Part shown: in pieces, positions 45,067 through 54,918 of the stretch
Position numbering within the stretch: position 1 is the first letter of the stretch
How the letters are laid out: every line of letters starts with the position of its first letter
Source: Asterochloris sp. CNOR1
Taxonomy: Eukaryota; Chlorophyta; Trebouxiophyceae; Trebouxiales; Trebouxiaceae
Length of the DNA: 64,000 nt
Assembly (NCBI GenBank): GCA_963969365.1
Contig: OZ017760.1
Coordinates: 2,232,001 to 2,296,000 of the forward strand
Direction of reading: 5' to 3'
The notes under the pieces: generated by a model
Databases searched by the model: none
What the model saw: only the letters and a program-made list of their open reading frames with translations
Told to the model about the DNA's origin: nothing
Translations under genes and position numbers: made by a program

Positions 45067-46140
45067 TAGAGTCTGTCAAGCTAAGCATTAGGGTGTGCCA
45101 CCAACCTTGTCAGGTCATGCTGTCAAGGCTCTGCCTGTTGAAGTGCATAGCCCCCAGTCTTGTTGCTTGTCAAAACAGAGCTGTACCTTTCTGCCAGCTG
45201 GGTCAATATGTTGCCTCCATCATCAGCCTGGGGCTGCAGAGTACAGAGACTCTGTGTCAGGTACCTGCAGGCCCCTCAGTTTGCTGCCTTACAGTCTGTC
45301 TTGCATAATGGCAGGAGCGTTTGATATATGCCGCTGACTGCTTGTCGACTTGCTCTGCCTGCTTTTGTGCTGTGTACAGGCAGTGGTAGTATGTTGACCA
45401 GGCATGGCATATGTCTTATCTACTCTTCTGTGTCCTGATCACCCTAGAGCCTCATGAAGGTTGTGGTAATCAACATAATCTTCTCCCATGTCAGGCCTCG
45501 TGGAGAATTGTCCACTGCGGTTGGCCAATATGGGTCTGCGTGCTCTGATGACAGAAGCAGTTAAGAGCACTGCCCAGGGCAAATACGCGGCACCACCCTT
45601 GGGCTTGCCCCAGCTTACTGGGAGCAAGGGAAAAGCCATTTAAAGCCAGGGCGCCTTGCTCTCAAAGCTGCCATGCAATGTTTGCCTCGCCCTCATGAGC
45701 AGCACTGCTTGTGCGTGGCTGATACACCTGCCGCTCAGTGCGCAGTCAGCTGTGGCTTGCTCGCAGAGCAGGCCGCAGACAGCTGTGTGGCTACATCCAA
45801 CTTGTTATCATGCAAATTACAGGAGAAGCTGGCAAGCGTCACCGCCTGTCACTGCTGACTGTGACCATTGTCAAGCAGTTGAGCGCGGAGGCTCACAAGC
45901 TCAGCTGAGCATGCTGCCTGCAGGGAGGAGAGGCACAAGGTGCCCGAATGAATTTCTAGCAACACGGTGCGCGTGGCAACCACCTAGCAGGGAAGGAACC
46001 CAGTATGATTGGCGTGGGATCAGCTCTGGTGGTGTGGGTGGAGGAGTCTTGACATTTAGGTGACACTTTGTTCACAAGAATTGTAAACAACTAGCAGATT
46101 CTCAGAAAGCATTCAAGAAGTGCCAGGGAGGCGATAAAGG
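45067..46140. other. Region between the CFEM and F-box genes
   Basis: 3' flanks of both neighbours. The one candidate gene is the small minus-strand frame at 45439-45639, listed separately. Nothing else is seen. Confidence 0.5.
45439..45639 (-). CDS. Possible small single-pass membrane protein, intronless
   Basis: A 66-codon frame reads MAFPLLPVSWGKPKGGAAYL, then a hydrophobic helix (LPWAVLLTASVI), then a basic stop-transfer patch (RARRP) and an acidic polar end (DMGEDYVDYHNLHEALG). The layout resembles small single-helix subunits of respiratory complexes, but I do not recognise a family. Unlike other short frames nearby, its residue composition looks like real protein. It could also be one exon of a larger gene. 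Confidence 0.4.
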   Translation of the reverse strand: MAFPLLPVSWGKPKGGAAYLPWAVLLTASVIRARRPILANRSGQFSTRPDMGEDYVDYHNLHEALG

Positions 46141-47235
46141 TCAAGCTCGAGTGTTGGGCCCAGCAAGCCTGCAGCCCCAGCCCGGGGCAGGCTGGTGGAA
46201 CACATGAGCTGGTGGGTGTGCTGAGTTCCAGCAAAGCATGATCAGGCTGAGGCTGGGAGGCAAACTATGCATGCCACACAGGGTAAGCTTGTTACCTTGC
46301 ACAACGATGATAAGCGTCTGCAACCTGGAGCAGGCCCTGAGGGGGGCAAGGTCTGTTTTGTGCCATGCATGCTCTTGTGTATGGCCTCTCATAGCGAGTA
46401 TGTGGGGCAAAACCTCACGCGAAGGGAGGGACACTAAGAGGTCTCCAGAGACGAATCTTGTCTGCAGATTTGCGAACCAGGCAAGCTGGGGGAAGGAAGG
46501 AAGGAAGCTGATTAGGATTCTGCAAGGCCCTTGCATCCATTGCAATCAACGTCAGGGTGGGGTGGTGCTGCAGTGACTGCAGGTCAGAAAGCATGTCCTG
46601 GCTGAGTACCAGAAAGAGTCTCTTTAGTGTAGGTGCGATGAGGCGAAGTCGAGGCAGGCAGCCATTGTACAGCGCTGCATCGTACAGCCACAGCGTGAGA
46701 GTCTTGAGCTGAGGCAAGCACCCTAGCTCCTTGAACAAATTCCCCGGGTTTGCCCACGCCCTTGGGTGACCCATGGGCTTGTGGCGCAGCACCAGCCAGC
46801 GCAGGCCTGACGGGAGCCAGCCAAGACTGGTCCTGCCTGTGGGAAGAAAGCAACCTGCTGAGTGCCAGGGCCAGGATGGATGCGCATGGCAGGCTGGCAC
46901 GAATTGAGGGCTGGGATGAGTTGAGGAAGTGGCACATTGAGCAGCGTCAGCAGCAGCAGTGGCAGCAGCAGCAGGAGCAGCAGGAGCAGCAGGAAAAGAA
47001 GCTCACCCCATTTGAGAGGTCACCTCCAGGGAAGGGATGGCAGCGAGGACATCAGCCTGCAACTTGGGTGCTGCAGGCCCCATGCTGAGCAGGCTGCTGT
47101 CTGCTTGATCATACACATGCACCTGCGGATCGGCCATGGCTGCAAGCCAGGCTCTTCCAAGCGACAGCAGAGCCAGTTTGCCTTTGCTGAGGGGCACTTG
47201 TGACAGAACTCGTACAATCAGGTCCCTTGGCAGGC
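46141..47235 (-). CDS. F-box / leucine-rich-repeat protein (partial model)
   Basis: Exon 47024-47235 encodes an F-box-like helix set: LPRDLIVRVLSQVPLSKGKL, then ALLSLGRAWLAAMADP. Exon 46419-46836 encodes leucine-rich repeats (LRWLVLRH; LPQLKTLTLWLYDA; LIAPTLKRLFLVLSQ). It joins in phase to exon 46141-46336 (CSRLQTLIIVVQGNKLTL), which runs to the stop at 46141. F-box proteins are substrate receptors of SCF ubiquitin ligases, with LRRs binding the target. The join between the F-box exon and the LRR exon is out of phase, so one short exon between 46836 and 47024 is missing. The first exon(s) upstream of 47235 are also missing. LRR assignment is by pattern only. Confidence 0.6.
46944..46996 (+). 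repeat. CAG-type microsatellite
   Basis: Imperfect cag/gag run (cagcagcagtggcagcagca, then ggagcagcaggagcagc) between the F-box and LRR exons. Confidence 0.85.
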
Positions 47236-47486
47236 CTGCATGGGCACAAGAGAGCTAAGTGAGGTCAGATGCTGCGAGCTGGCATCATTTCTTGCACCTG
47301 TTAAGTGCTCAGACCCCGATACTACAGGGACACACACTTTGACCCAATCACAGGTGCAGTATGTGTGCCTCACGGTCCCCCAGTGGAGCACAACTTGGCC
47401 AACGAGGACCAACCTGTCTCAGATGTCTTTCCCTGTTTGCCATATTGGGCCAACATGCTTGTAGCCTGTTGTCAGCCTTAAGCCTT

Positions 47487-47546
47487 AGCTTGCCGGGCAG
47501 GGTGCTTCACGAATTGATTGTCGTCTTGCACCCTGCCCGGCAAGCT
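47487..47546. repeat. Perfect 19-bp inverted repeat with 22-bp loop
   Basis: agcttgccgggcagggtgc (47487-47505) and gcaccctgcccggcaagct (47528-47546) are exact reverse complements around a 22-base AT-richer loop. It can form a strong hairpin in DNA or RNA. It sits 5' of the F-box gene exons, with no known family. Confidence 0.95.
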
Positions 47547-47947
47547 TTGTTTTCGTCTTTGAATAGGTCAGGCCCTTTCTTAGTGTTTCTTTTTCCAGCC
47601 TACGGCACCAATACTGTCTCAGCGCAGACCAGCCCTGGGTCAGCCCAGTACGCCCCTGTTCTACAGAAGCATTGATGCAGGAGCAGGGGTTGACCCTGCT
47701 GCTGTCCAGGAGGGCGCTGCCTAATGCCTCTGCTTCTGTCTCCTAGATCTAGAAGGATCAAGTCTTGTATGGCTGGCTACCAATATGATCAGGATGTGGG
47801 TGACCCCGAGCTGTGCAGCAAAGCAGTAGCAGAGCATGCCAACTTGCACTGCCAAAAAAGGCTACCCTGCTGTGTGCACGCTGCGACACATAGAAGAACA
47901 CAGCACACAGTGAGAGCACCACATGCAGCCGGCATGTGAGAACCTAC

Positions 47948-48066
47948 CCGCAGGTCCCTCTGTGAGTCTGTGGAAATAATGTAGACTTTGATGCCTTCCC
48001 ATTCTTCTGAAGAAGATACACGCTTCACCTGAATGTGGTACAGGTGCGCCAGCTGCTGGACGATGT
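47948..48066 (-). CDS. Probable isolated exon, unassigned minus-strand gene
   Basis: The minus strand reads IVQQLAHLYHIQVKRVSSSE, continues EWEGIKVYIISTDSQRDLR, and ends at a good donor (gtaggt). Its composition is convincing protein. The LAHLY-then-VKR layout is faintly like an R3H single-strand nucleic-acid-binding motif, but that is only a suggestion. It may be an upstream exon of the F-box gene or a separate short gene. Confidence 0.4.
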
Positions 48067-48378
48067 TCACTTGTCGAGGGGACCTTGTGCTGTGAGCTGG
48101 TCAATGGGCTGCAGAATGAGGAAGCTACTGCCACAGAAAGGCCACTGTGCCTGGCTGGCAGCTGCCTAATGCAGCTACAGCAGTTCATAGTGAAATAATA
48201 ACCTGCAGCAGGGGCAGCTGCTGGTGCAGCCAAGAATTTTGCAGCTGAGCCTATCAATTTGTCATTCTGTGTCATATTGCAAGCAATGGGTACTGGGAAG
48301 TTACAGCTGTTGCAGCAGCTGATGCAACTGTATGATAGGGAGTGTTTGCAGCATAACGAGCCAAAGAGTCCCAGCGCC

Positions 48379-51300
48379 ATGTTCCCTCCAAGCTGCAAAC
48401 GCTTTTGCGCAGTGCTCTGCCTGGCAACACTGTCAGTCTGCACCACAGCACACAACTTCTCTGCACCCAGTGCTCAGCATGCCAGTGGCACAGCCTTCAG
48501 CTTGGCACCTCAGCCGCCAGCATTGCCAGGCAAGGGAATGCAAAGGTTTCTGGCTGTCCCCATGCCAGGCTCCAAGAGCCACTACCTTCAGCTGGCAGCC
48601 GTCGTCAAGGAGCTTGCATCTCGCGGCCACCATGTGAAGGTGCAAAACTGTTGGGATTGACCCCATTGCCTGCACCTGTACCCAACTCTTGCTGACTGAC
48701 AGTGCAGGCCTTGCTGTGTGCCTGAGGGTTGCGCAGTGCGACCGTCTGCGTGCAGCTGCTGACTGCCTTGCATCATGAACCTCAGCTGCTGGCTGAGGGA
48801 GGTGCAGTCGTTGCGGCAGCATGCAGCTGTTTGCCTGTGTGCAGTGCCAATGCCAGAACGCAACTGCTTGCTGCCTGACAGCTCTGGAGCCCTGGAACCC
48901 CAGGGCCTGGCAGGCACTGCATGGCAACCAATGAGCTCTTGCAGATACTATCTGTGCTGGCTGTTCACTGAGCCATGGTGACTCATTGCTGTGCTGATCA
49001 AGCCCCCCACGGTACAGCCCGAAGCGTCTGGAGGGCCCTGCTACCTTGCTGCGGACATTGGTTCTCACAGCAGTGCAGGCCGCCACCAGAGCCTGTCTGT
49101 ACCGCAGTCTGTCTGCAGAGCCAATCTCCTTCTGCAGCGGCGTCGCGTGCTGCCCTGCCATGCAGGTGGCCTGCGCATGGGTTTGTGGTGCTCCGGAGCT
49201 CCACAGGGGCTACAACCGCCTATCTATACATCCTTGCACAGATCTAGTGCTGCCCTGCCTGCCACGCAGCCTTTTCAGCCGGTCATCTGTGTGCCAGCTG
49301 CATGCAGCCCTGCACTGACCACACGCTGGCCTGCCCACGCAGGTGGTCTGCACCACGACAGATGCAGCTGTCATGCTGCCCTTTGTGGGCCTGGACCACA
49401 ACCCCAACGTCTCAACTGCCTGCTTCAACCCCAAGGTGGATATTGAGGCCATACGCGGGCAAGCTCGCCATGCCAGAAGCATGCCCAACCCCTCCATTGA
49501 GATCCTGAAGATGGTTGGGTGGGTTGCTGCCTGGCTCAAGTGCTGCCTTTCAAAAAAAGCAGATGTCAGGCTCTGCCCTGCCTGAGTCTGTTGACCTGAC
49601 CCCACACACGCCTTGCTTTGTGCCTGCACCTGCCGCACTGCAGCCGCTCCTGTCACGCAACATGCCTCCCCTTTGGCCTGCATCTGCTGCAGTGCAGCAT
49701 CTCCTGTGTCCACAGACCCTGCATTGGCCAGTGACTTTCCTTCATCGCAAGTCCTACCCACTGGCTCTCATGTCCCTGCCAGCAGCCCTTTACTACTGCC
49801 TGAGGTGGTGCTGCCATTGTACAGTTTTGTGTCCCTGGCGGGAGACCTGCTGTCCAACATGCCGCTGCTGCAAGAAATCAAGGTCAGTTGCTTTTGATGG
49901 CCTTGCCTCAGGACGCCACTGTTGACTGCTTTTTACCTCACCTCACACAACAGGATGTGGTGCTGTTCTTGCCGCTGCTGCCACAGCTGCTACTGCAGCT
50001 GCTTCATGCTTCATGTAGCTGCATAGTTGCCCCACCAGGAGCAGCAATCCAGACCAGCATTATCTTGAGCAGATAAGTGCCGATGGCCTCGTGGCCTTGC
50101 AGGACTTTCAGGCTGACCTGGTGATGACTGACTACCCCTTTGCTGCCGGGGAAGCGCTGGCTGACCTCCTGAACCTCCCACGTGCCGCCATGACCATCAT
50201 CGTTCCTGTGAGTGCACGCACTGCCTCAGCCCTTGCTCTGACAACCCTGCTGGGCTGTGCAGTCGATGTCATGGGACGCAGCCATGGCGGACCGCAAAGC
50301 GCCTTTCTAGCTGCACTGTGCATGTCCTTGCCCTCAGGCTCAGTGACCCATTTGCTGGACATGGGGTGCCCCATGTGGCCGCACAGTACACCAGATATTA
50401 CCCAAGCGCATGCGCATGAGGCACATGCCTGTCATCAGATGACGCCAGTCAGGTGCTGTATGCAGAACTCTGAACAACTGGGCAGCATACACCAGTGAAA
50501 CCTGCGCCTCTTGCCTGCCTCTTCGTGTGCACAGGTGTCCCCTTGACCATGACATGCTTGACCCTGCCGGGCTGCCTGATGACGCCCAACCTGCTAGCCC
50601 TGCAGCTAAGCTTTTGGTGCTTGCTCGTTGCAGGCGTACCCCCTCCAGCATGCCAGCTTCGATCTGTCAAGGCTGCCTGCCGGCTCCATACCGACCTTTG
50701 GCTCTGCACTGCCTTTTGATATGGTGAGCTCGTCGCTGTTGGTCTGTGGGACTACTGTAGTCGTGGAGGTCCACTAGCTCTGGAGCGCCTTGCCATGCAG
50801 AAGCACTCTCATGTTGTAACGCCAGATTCCGGGCCTCCCACCAGCGCAGGTTCAGGGCTCAGCTGCAGGCAGCCAAGCCAGTGCCAGGTTGAGACTCTGT
50901 CTGCACCCAGCTAGTCCAGCGGCTCAGAGTGAAGGAAGCAGCTCCACTGCAGTGCTCAGCTTCACTCATGACTTTCTACCTGTCATGCATGGTCTGGAAA
51001 TGCAGTCCACCACCAGGAGCTCATCCTGTCCTGCATTGCAGACACTGAAGCAGCGTGTGAAGAATTGGCTGCTGGGTCTGGTGCAGACGATCGTCTTCAA
51101 ACACTCAGTGCTTCCACGAATGAAGTCCCAGAACTGGTGAGTCTCCACAGCTCGTGTGGTGCATGTGATTTCTGCGTTCTCGGTGTTTCTGTGCAGTCAG
51201 TATTAGTACGCTTTCACCCGGCACCTCTCATTTGAGGTTCAGAACTGAATGTGTGCCCCACAGCGTAATCGTGTGCCGTGTGCAGTACTACCTGGCAAGT

Positions 51301-54044
51301 TGAGCGGCCCGCTGGTCCTGCCTCTTGTCAGGTCCTGCCTACAGAAGAGCTGCTGCAAGCAAACACCTGTATGCTGTGTGTTGCTGCTGCTGACTCGCTG
51401 TGTGTGGGGTCCATGCAGGGACGCCTTTGGCATTGAGAAATCCTACCGCATGCCCTGCCCAGTGCTGATCCACGACGACTGGGCTGTGGCAGCAACGCCT
51501 TACCATCTTCACCCCAAGTGAGCACTGCTGCCGAGCTGCATTGCAGCCTGCGCTGGGCATCGCCATGTATAGTTGAATAACATCAATGCCGCATCCCTTG
51601 TGTCTGTTGACAGCCGTGTTGCTGAAGTTTTGTGGTCCTTAGCTGGGTCATCTCTGCTCCTGCAAGTGCGTCTTCTGCTGCAGGGCTGTTGTGACGGGCC
51701 CCCTGACAGCAGAGGCACCCAGGCCGCTGCCAGCAGACATGGAGGCGTTTGTGCACTCTGCAGGGGAGGCTGGCTTTGTGTTTGCCAGCCTGGGGACCAC
51801 AGGCCTTGCAGGTGAGCAGTGCCTGCGCCTCGCCACGTTCTGAGCAGCTCATGTCTGTCTTGCATGCTGGTGGCACACGCGGCAGAAGGTTGCCGCATTG
51901 CATTGCGTTCACACCGCTCCCCGCATGAGAGCGTTTTGATGCACAGCAGCTTCCGAGGCTTCTGCTGGGGCCACCTGCTCCCAGACATCTTCCCCAGTAG
52001 CTGGCTGCTCCGATGCAACAGTGCAGCAATGGACTGCACCTTCACCAGTGCCTGGCCTTTGCCGCAGAGGTCAAAGGCTGCATCTCCCCAGTGCCTGGCC
52101 TGCTTACTGCAGAGGTCCACAATCGGTGCATTTTCCCAGTGCCTGACTTGTGTGCTGGAACAGGTGCATGGGCTGCATCTCACAGTGTGTCTGGCCTGTC
52201 TGCTGCAGAGGTGCATGAGCTGAAGGCCATCCGTGATGCCCTGGCAGCCATTGCGCCCATCAAAGCCATCTGGAAGCTGCACCCCACCGACCTCATATCG
52301 CTGGAGGAGCGCAACGTCAGCCTGGACATCCCCGCCAACGTCATGGTCACGCACTTTGCACCCCAGAACAGCCTGCTGGGGCACCCCAAGATGCGGGCGT
52401 TCCTTACCCAGGGCGGCACCAACAGCTTCCTGGAGGCAAGCTGCAGCCTGCATGTCGCCTCAGCCACTGCGTTTGCGATTTCTACGGCTCTGGCTGCTAC
52501 CTGGCGACCTCTGTAGTTGCTGTTGCTCTGGCGCTGCTGTTCAAGTAGCCACCTCTGTGCTAGCTGCCCCTCTCGCGCTGCTTTGCTCTTGTGGATTCTT
52601 CCACAAAGGGTGTTGGCCTGAACGCTCTGGTTCCTTCAGCAGAAAAATTAGCCAGGCGCTCTTCAAAGCCCAGCCCCTCCTGCCATGTCTACAGGCTGCC
52701 TGGCATGGCAAGCCCATTGTGGGAATGCCACTCATGATTGAGCAGCCAGACAACCTGGCACGAGCAGAGGAGCAGGTGTGCTGGCTGGACTGCAGCTCCC
52801 TCCCATATCAGCTGCATGGCCAATCAGACTTTTGATGTTCCCAATGCGACAATCTGCTCTGCATTCAGATGTGCGCCTCTGCTCGGCAACCAGGTGCACA
52901 TAGCTGCCCAGCCGCTCCAGATCTGCTGCACTGCTGGCCAGGCAGCTGCACGTAATCCCCACTCCTCAGACACAAAGCTGCACAGCTGCCCAGTCGCTCC
53001 AGAATGGGGCCACATCTGCTTGGCAAGCAGCTTCATGGACAAAGCTGCATGCCTGAAGCTGTTTGGCTACTTCAGAGCTGTGCATGTGGCCACCTCTCCT
53101 TGCTAGGCAGCTGCACTGATAAAGCTGCACACCTTGAGCTGCACTGCTGCTCAGCAGCGTCATGGCTGCCGCGCATCATCATTTTCATATGTCTGCGCAG
53201 GGCTGGGGTCTGCGGGTGGACTTTAGGCAGCTTGCCAAGGAGCCTCATCTGGTGCGCGAGGCCCTAGCCAGGGTACTGAGCGAGCCCAGCTTTGCCAGCG
53301 CCGCCCAGCAAAAGTCGGTGCTGATGCAGGCGCACAGCAGGTCCCCCCGCCAACGAACCGCAGGTGGGCGCAGCTCTGCTTCTGTCTGGGTGGTGGGTTG
53401 TGTGGGCGGCTACAACAGATCAGTTTCAGCATGTCGAGGTCGTTCCTTGCTTTCCAGTACCTGAGTCTGCTTGCTTGCTGAGCACGCCTTCCAGCAACCC
53501 TGGCTTTCGAGGTTGAAGCGTGGCTGTCTTTGTGCAGATGCACTGGAGCACGCTACATGGACTGGATGCCCACATCTACAGAGCTCCCCTAGGTCAGTCT
53601 GTCCTGGTGAAGCGGTGTGCACACTGCGAGGAGCGCCTTGTCTGCCCAAGCTCTCAAGCTGCATGACTGGGGCAGCCACCATCATGTCACCGGTACACAG
53701 TCGCAGCACTGTCTCACCACCAGATGGTGCCGCAGTTCCTGTTTATCCCTGCACCACCCCACCTTGGCCCAACCAGCACATGGCCCTGACAACAGAGTAC
53801 CCTTTCAGCAATGATGATTCCAGCCACAATCTGCTCAACCTGCAACACCAGTGTACCATCTGGGTGCAGGGACCAGCACTGGTTTACACGTGGCATGTGG
53901 GACCTGCACTTGACACTTGCTGGCATGGCATCTGTGGCAGCAGCAGCTATAAGTGTGATGAGCTATCAGAGTGCCCGCCTGCTGGCGATGTATCTACCTG
54001 CTTTATACCAGAAAGTGGTTGGTGTCCACATGAAGACAGCTTGA
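48379..54044 (+). CDS. UDP-glycosyltransferase, animal-type membrane form, copy 1
   Basis: Thirteen phase-consistent exons: 48379-48639, 49343-49518, 49825-49882, 50103-50207, 50634-50723, 51042-51136, 51419-51517, 51684-51811, 52209-52435, 52695-52775, 53201-53363, 53538-53592, 53870-54044; 570 residues. It transfers sugar from a UDP-sugar to small lipophilic acceptors. N-terminal signal peptide (FCAVLCLATLSVCTTAH), catalytic-His region ELASRGHHVK, acceptor half with DFQADLVMTDYPF and LIHDDWAVA, then the nucleotide-sugar signature FAPQNSLLGHP, FLTQGGTNSF, HGKPIVGMPLMIEQPDN. The usual THGG is TQGG here. A C-terminal helix (LAGMASVAAAAISVM) would anchor it in the ER with a short tail. Intron 9 (52436-52694) has a GC donor. 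The start at 48379 is chosen because it opens the signal peptide. Confidence 0.94.
52045..52208 (+). repeat. Three decayed copies of the UGT1 exon 9 acceptor ahead of the real one
   Basis: cagtgcctgg-type starts at 52045, 52089 and 52137 precede the true copy at about 52183 (spacing 44, 48 and 46 bp). Each has a pyrimidine-rich stretch, cag or its remnant, then aggt(c/g)ca and a gctgcat-type or ggtgcat-type end, as in the real ctgctgcag / aggtgcatgagctg. Confidence 0.9.
52900..53150 (+). repeat. Degenerate tandem repeats in UGT1 intron 10
   Basis: Repeated gcagctgca(c), aaagctgcac/aaagctgcatgcc and gctgcccag(c/t)cgctccaga modules at 52894-53145. Noncoding. Confidence 0.65.
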
Positions 54045-54918
54045 GAGCAGGCTTGCTTACTCAGCAAAGCTGTAAGGCAGCATTACACCAGATAGATCTT
54101 GACGACTGTTCTGACGGCAACAGGGGGCCCGCCAAAATATTCCCTTTCTAACCAGGAGCTGATCATGCAGCTGACAAGTGTGGTCTTGCACATGGAGCTG
54201 TTTTTCCCAGCCTGATCTGGAAGCTGTGCGGTCCAATCATCTCTACTGGCTAATCACTAGGCAGCTCACAAGGACTCTGACAAGCAGGAGACTAGATTGT
54301 GCTGGCAAGCATGGTGAGACACGCACCAGCCTAGAGATCAGGGATGGAAAGGCACACAGACAAAGGTGCGCTGTTGGGCCCAGCATGCTGATGGTGGTCT
54401 GACATCAGCAGGCAATGGTGGTGCGCCACCCAGCCAGAGCTTTGCAGCCAAGGGCGCCAATCAGATGGCACTAGCCAAGACCTGCTGGCTGCAGCTTGTG
54501 CAGCTGGCAGTGTTGTGTTGAATGGCCGCCAAGGCCCCCAACAGCAGCCTTGCCTGGGGCCCCCACAACATCACAAATGGCAGGAGCGCCACAAAGCAGC
54601 CAGATTGCTGGGATGGAGGCCAAGACCCCATGCAGGGCTGCCCGCTGACTTCGCTGCCACCCCTGCTCCCTAGATCGTGAGATCTGTTCTCTTGCTCTCA
54701 GCTAGTCTGCCAACGGACCGGGGCAGTGAATGATTTGTCATATTCACGGCAGTTGGCATGATGCAGCCAACATGGAGATGGTTGGTCAACTTCCATCACA
54801 GCTTGCCGGCAGCTGCTTCCGCTGAAGAAGGTGCTGCTGCAAGAATGGCAGTCAAGTCACATCCATCCCCGAGCACAAGCTTGTTCTGCCCTCAGCCACC
54901 AACACCCCTCTCCGCACC
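54045..54918. other. Intergenic region between the two UGT genes
   Basis: 3' flank of UGT1 and promoter of UGT2. No exon and no obvious TATA box. No sign of a third UGT fragment. Confidence 0.6.

Larger units (their letters stand above)
47236..48378. other. Region between the F-box gene and UGT1
   Basis: It contains the perfect 19-bp inverted repeat at 47487-47546, a likely minus-strand exon at about 47948-48066, and the UGT1 promoter. No TATA box recognised. Confidence 0.45.
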
